Shown piece by piece: positions 62,455-64,000 of a stretch of DNA of 64,000 bases. A program made the position numbers and the translations under genes. The notes below the pieces were generated by a model. It saw nothing but the letters and a program-made list of their open reading frames with translations, was not told the origin of the DNA and ran no database searches. The stretch spans positions 52,704 through 116,703 of the forward strand of contig CAIXGR010000075.1 of assembly GCA_903919075.1 (NCBI GenBank). Direction: 5' to 3'. Position 1 is the first letter of the stretch. The number at the start of each line of letters is the position of its first letter. This DNA is from an uncultured Bacteroidota bacterium (GTDB lineage: Bacteria > Bacteroidota > Bacteroidia > Chitinophagales > LD1).

Positions 62455-63651
62455 TTAAATATTTCCTTTTAGGATTTCGCGGGAGATGACCATTTTTTGA
62501 ATTTCGGAAGTTCCTTCGCCGATGGTGCATAGTTTTGAATCGCGGTAAAATTTTTCGACTGGAAACTCTTTGGTGTAGCCGTAACCCCCGAAAACCTGCA
62601 CAGCATCTGTAGCAATTTCTACTGAAATTTCGGAGGCATAGTATTTAGCAAAGGCAGATTGCTTAGTCATTTTTTTGCCTTCGTTTTTAAGGTAAGCGGC
62701 TTGCATAGTAAGTAATTCTGCAGCTTCAATTTTAATAGCCATGTCGGCAAGTTTAAAACCAATGGCTTGAAAACTTGCAATGGGTTGCCCAAATTGCTGA
62801 CGCTCTTTGGCATATTTTACTGATGCTTCGTATGCTCCCTTAGCAATACCTAAACCTAATGATGCAATTGAAATACGGCCACCATCTAACACCTGCATGG
62901 CTTGCTGGAAACCGTTGCCTACTTTTTCGTTGCCACCTATTACCTGTTCATCGGGCACAAAACATTCGTCGAATATTACTTCGGCAGTTTCGGAGGCGCG
63001 CATGCCTAGTTTGTTTTCCTTTTTCCCGGCTTTTAACCCTTTTGCCGTTCTTTCAATAATAAAGGCTGTCATGCCTTTGGTGTCTAACAGTTCACCGGTG
63101 CGTACAATGGCTACCAACACATCGCTTGAAATGCCATGGGTGATCCAGCTTTTGGTTCCGTTTAATACCCAGCCGCCATCAACTTTCTTTGCGGTGCATT
63201 TCATACGCATAGCATCTGAACCGGTATTAGGCTCGGTAAGTGCCCACGCGCCTACCCATTCACCTGTGGCCAGTTTAGGTAAATATTTTTTCTTTTGTTC
63301 TTCGGTGCCGTGATAATAAATATGGCCGGTGCAAAGTGAGTTATGCGCCGCTACGGAAAGCCCGATAGAGCCACAAACTTTTGAAATTTCGGAAACCACC
63401 GTTACGTACTCAAAGTAGCTGAAACCGGCACCACTATATTTTTCAGGAATGAACACACCGGTTAAACCCAGTTCGCCCATTTTATGGAAAAGGTCTTTAG
63501 GGAAAAACTGTGCTTCGTCCCATTTCATGATGTTGGGACGTATTTCGCGTTCGGCAAAATCGCGCACAGACTGCGCTATCATGATTTGATTTTCGTTGTA
63601 ATCGAAGTTCATGCCTTTGCTTTCAACAGTAGGTTTAGTTGCCGTTTCCAT
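62455..63651 (-). CDS. Acyl-CoA dehydrogenase
   Basis: 398 aa FAD enzyme of the SCAD/GCD class, oxidising acyl-CoA to enoyl-CoA. AWALTEPNTGSDAMRMKCTA (FAD binding), LNGTKSWITHG, LDGGRISIASLGLGIAKGAY, VFGGYGYTKEFPVEKFYRDS and the catalytic Glu in CTIGEGTSEIQKMVISREIL. The N-terminal 15 residues are an extension. Substrate chain length cannot be read. The upstream 200 bp have no clear promoter. Confidence 0.95.
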   Translation of the reverse strand: METATKPTVESKGMNFDYNENQIMIAQSVRDFAEREIRPNIMKWDEAQFFPKDLFHKMGELGLTGVFIPEKYSGAGFSYFEYVTVVSEISKVCGSIGLSVAAHNSLCTGHIYYHGTEEQKKKYLPKLATGEWVGAWALTEPNTGSDAMRMKCTAKKVDGGWVLNGTKSWITHGISSDVLVAIVRTGELLDTKGMTAFIIERTAKGLKAGKKENKLGMRASETAEVIFDECFVPDEQVIGGNEKVGNGFQQAMQVLDGGRISIASLGLGIAKGAYEASVKYAKERQQFGQPIASFQAIGFKLADMAIKIEAAELLTMQAAYLKNEGKKMTKQSAFAKYYASEISVEIATDAVQVFGGYGYTKEFPVEKFYRDSKLCTIGEGTSEIQKMVISREILKGNI

Positions 63652-63817
63652 GTTATTAAATAAAGTTGGGTGATTAATGAGGGCGTGAAGATAGGGAAAA
63701 TGCGACCAACTTTGTAGGGGTGGGGAACGTTAAAATCATTGTTCTGTGCCTGATTGCGGCCTCCAGTTACATTATGGTGATTCTGAAAGCTTTTCCCCAT
63801 CCAAAAATTATTATTCC

Positions 63818-63841
63818 TACTTTTTGCTTGACCAAAAAGTA
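63818..63841. repeat. Perfect 9-bp hairpin near the IS end
   Basis: TACTTTTTG (63818-63826) and CAAAAAGTA (63833-63841), loop CTTGAC. A similar stem-loop is common as an intergenic repeat in Bacteroidota genomes, in my memory. It lies 18 bp before the IS end. Confidence 0.5.
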
Positions 63842-63859
63842 GCAAAAACTCAAGTCTAG

Positions 63860-64000
63860 TGTAACGTCCCAAAATAGGTTGACTGATTAGTAAATGTAAA
63901 ATTTATTAAGATTCCTGCTTCATTAGTGGTTTATTATATCTGCTTTTCCATCTTTTTAATGGTAGTTTTTGTTGTTGATGCATTTGATTCGGTGTAAGCA
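63860..64000 (-). mobile_element. End of an IS3-family insertion sequence (partial)
   Basis: The sequence from TGTAACGTCCCAAAATAGG (63860) on has the TG terminus and terminal repeat style of IS3 elements, and the transposase reading frame ends 46 bp inside it. The other end lies outside the window, so the target duplication cannot be checked. Confidence 0.65.
63906..64000 (-). CDS. IS3-family transposase OrfB, C-terminal end (partial)
   Basis: Minus-strand frame running in from the window edge, 30 codons: LTPNQMHQQQKLPLKRW then KSRYNKPLMKQES and TAA at 63906-63908. The LTPxQxH segment followed by a basic KRW tail is how many Bacteroidota IS3/IS150 OrfB proteins end. The DDE catalytic core would lie outside the window, so activity cannot be judged. 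Confidence 0.65.
   Translation of the reverse strand, partial: LTPNQMHQQQKLPLKRWKSRYNKPLMKQES

Noticed and set aside
62807..63313. 168-aa plus-strand ORF opposite the acyl-CoA dehydrogenase
   Set aside because: Complementary frame of conserved dehydrogenase motifs; Pro/Ser-rich without family resemblance.

Overview
This window is chromosomal DNA of a member of the Bacteroidota. The evidence is a type IX secretion (T9SS) C-terminal domain with the YPNP motif, a DUF4369/TlpA-type lipoprotein thioredoxin, promoters of the Bacteroidota type (TTTG, about 19 nt, then TAnnTTTG), start codons without Shine-Dalgarno sequences, and a moderate to low GC content. The class cannot be fixed from sequence alone; a Chitinophagia/Sphingobacteriia-like environmental bacterium is my best guess.

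Layout. (1) 1-7211, minus strand: the distal part of the ribosomal superoperon, rplE-rpsN-rpsH-rplF-rplR-rpsE-rpmD-rplO-secY, then map, infA-rpmJ-rpsM-rpsK. (2) 7.5-12.7 kb: accessory genes, namely a lipoprotein, an overlapping pair of small genes, a TlpA-like thioredoxin, a secreted glycine-rich protein and a membrane-anchored helix-hairpin-helix protein. (3) 12.8-15.5 kb, minus: tRNA-Trp-secE-nusG-rplK-rplA-rplJ, ending in a terminator without rplL. (4) 15.8-32.9 kb: aroE-dedA, helical-repeat and TPR proteins, a second glycine-rich secreted protein, a T9SS cargo protein, a LOG-family protein and a TolC/adaptor/CzcA-CusA heavy-metal efflux operon. (5) 33.3-55.8 kb: a purine-degradation and molybdenum-cofactor island. 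(6) 55.9-58.4 kb, minus: rpsC-rplP-rpmC-rpsQ-rplN-rplX. (7) 58.5-63.7 kb: membrane/cell-surface glycosylation genes and an acyl-CoA dehydrogenase. (8) From about 63.86 kb: the end of an IS3-family insertion sequence that runs off the window.

How the genes work together. The island encodes adenine and guanine deamination (Ade, GuaD), xanthine dehydrogenase (XdhA, XdhB, XdhC), a membrane cytochrome-linked urate oxidase (PuuD), 5-hydroxyisourate hydrolase, OHCU decarboxylase, allantoinase and allantoicase. That takes purines to ureidoglycolate. The same island carries MoaA, MoaC, MoaD, MoaE, MoeA and MobA, which build the cofactor that xanthine dehydrogenase needs. No classical ureidoglycolate lyase is present. 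A 477-residue protein with CitE/malate-synthase-like motifs lies between uraH and puuD and is the best candidate for an undescribed enzyme acting at the glyoxylate end of the pathway.

The main structural surprise is that the normally contiguous rplX-rplE junction is split by about 48.6 kb, with both halves in the same orientation. The S10-type cluster also begins anew at rpsC, and rplJ has lost rplL. Four promoters that drive these translation genes share a -33/-7 core and a conserved GCRNYCCWTTTT element just downstream of the -7 box. Three of them also share an AACTCTG box after the -33 element. This looks like a common control signal for the broken-up ribosomal regulon.
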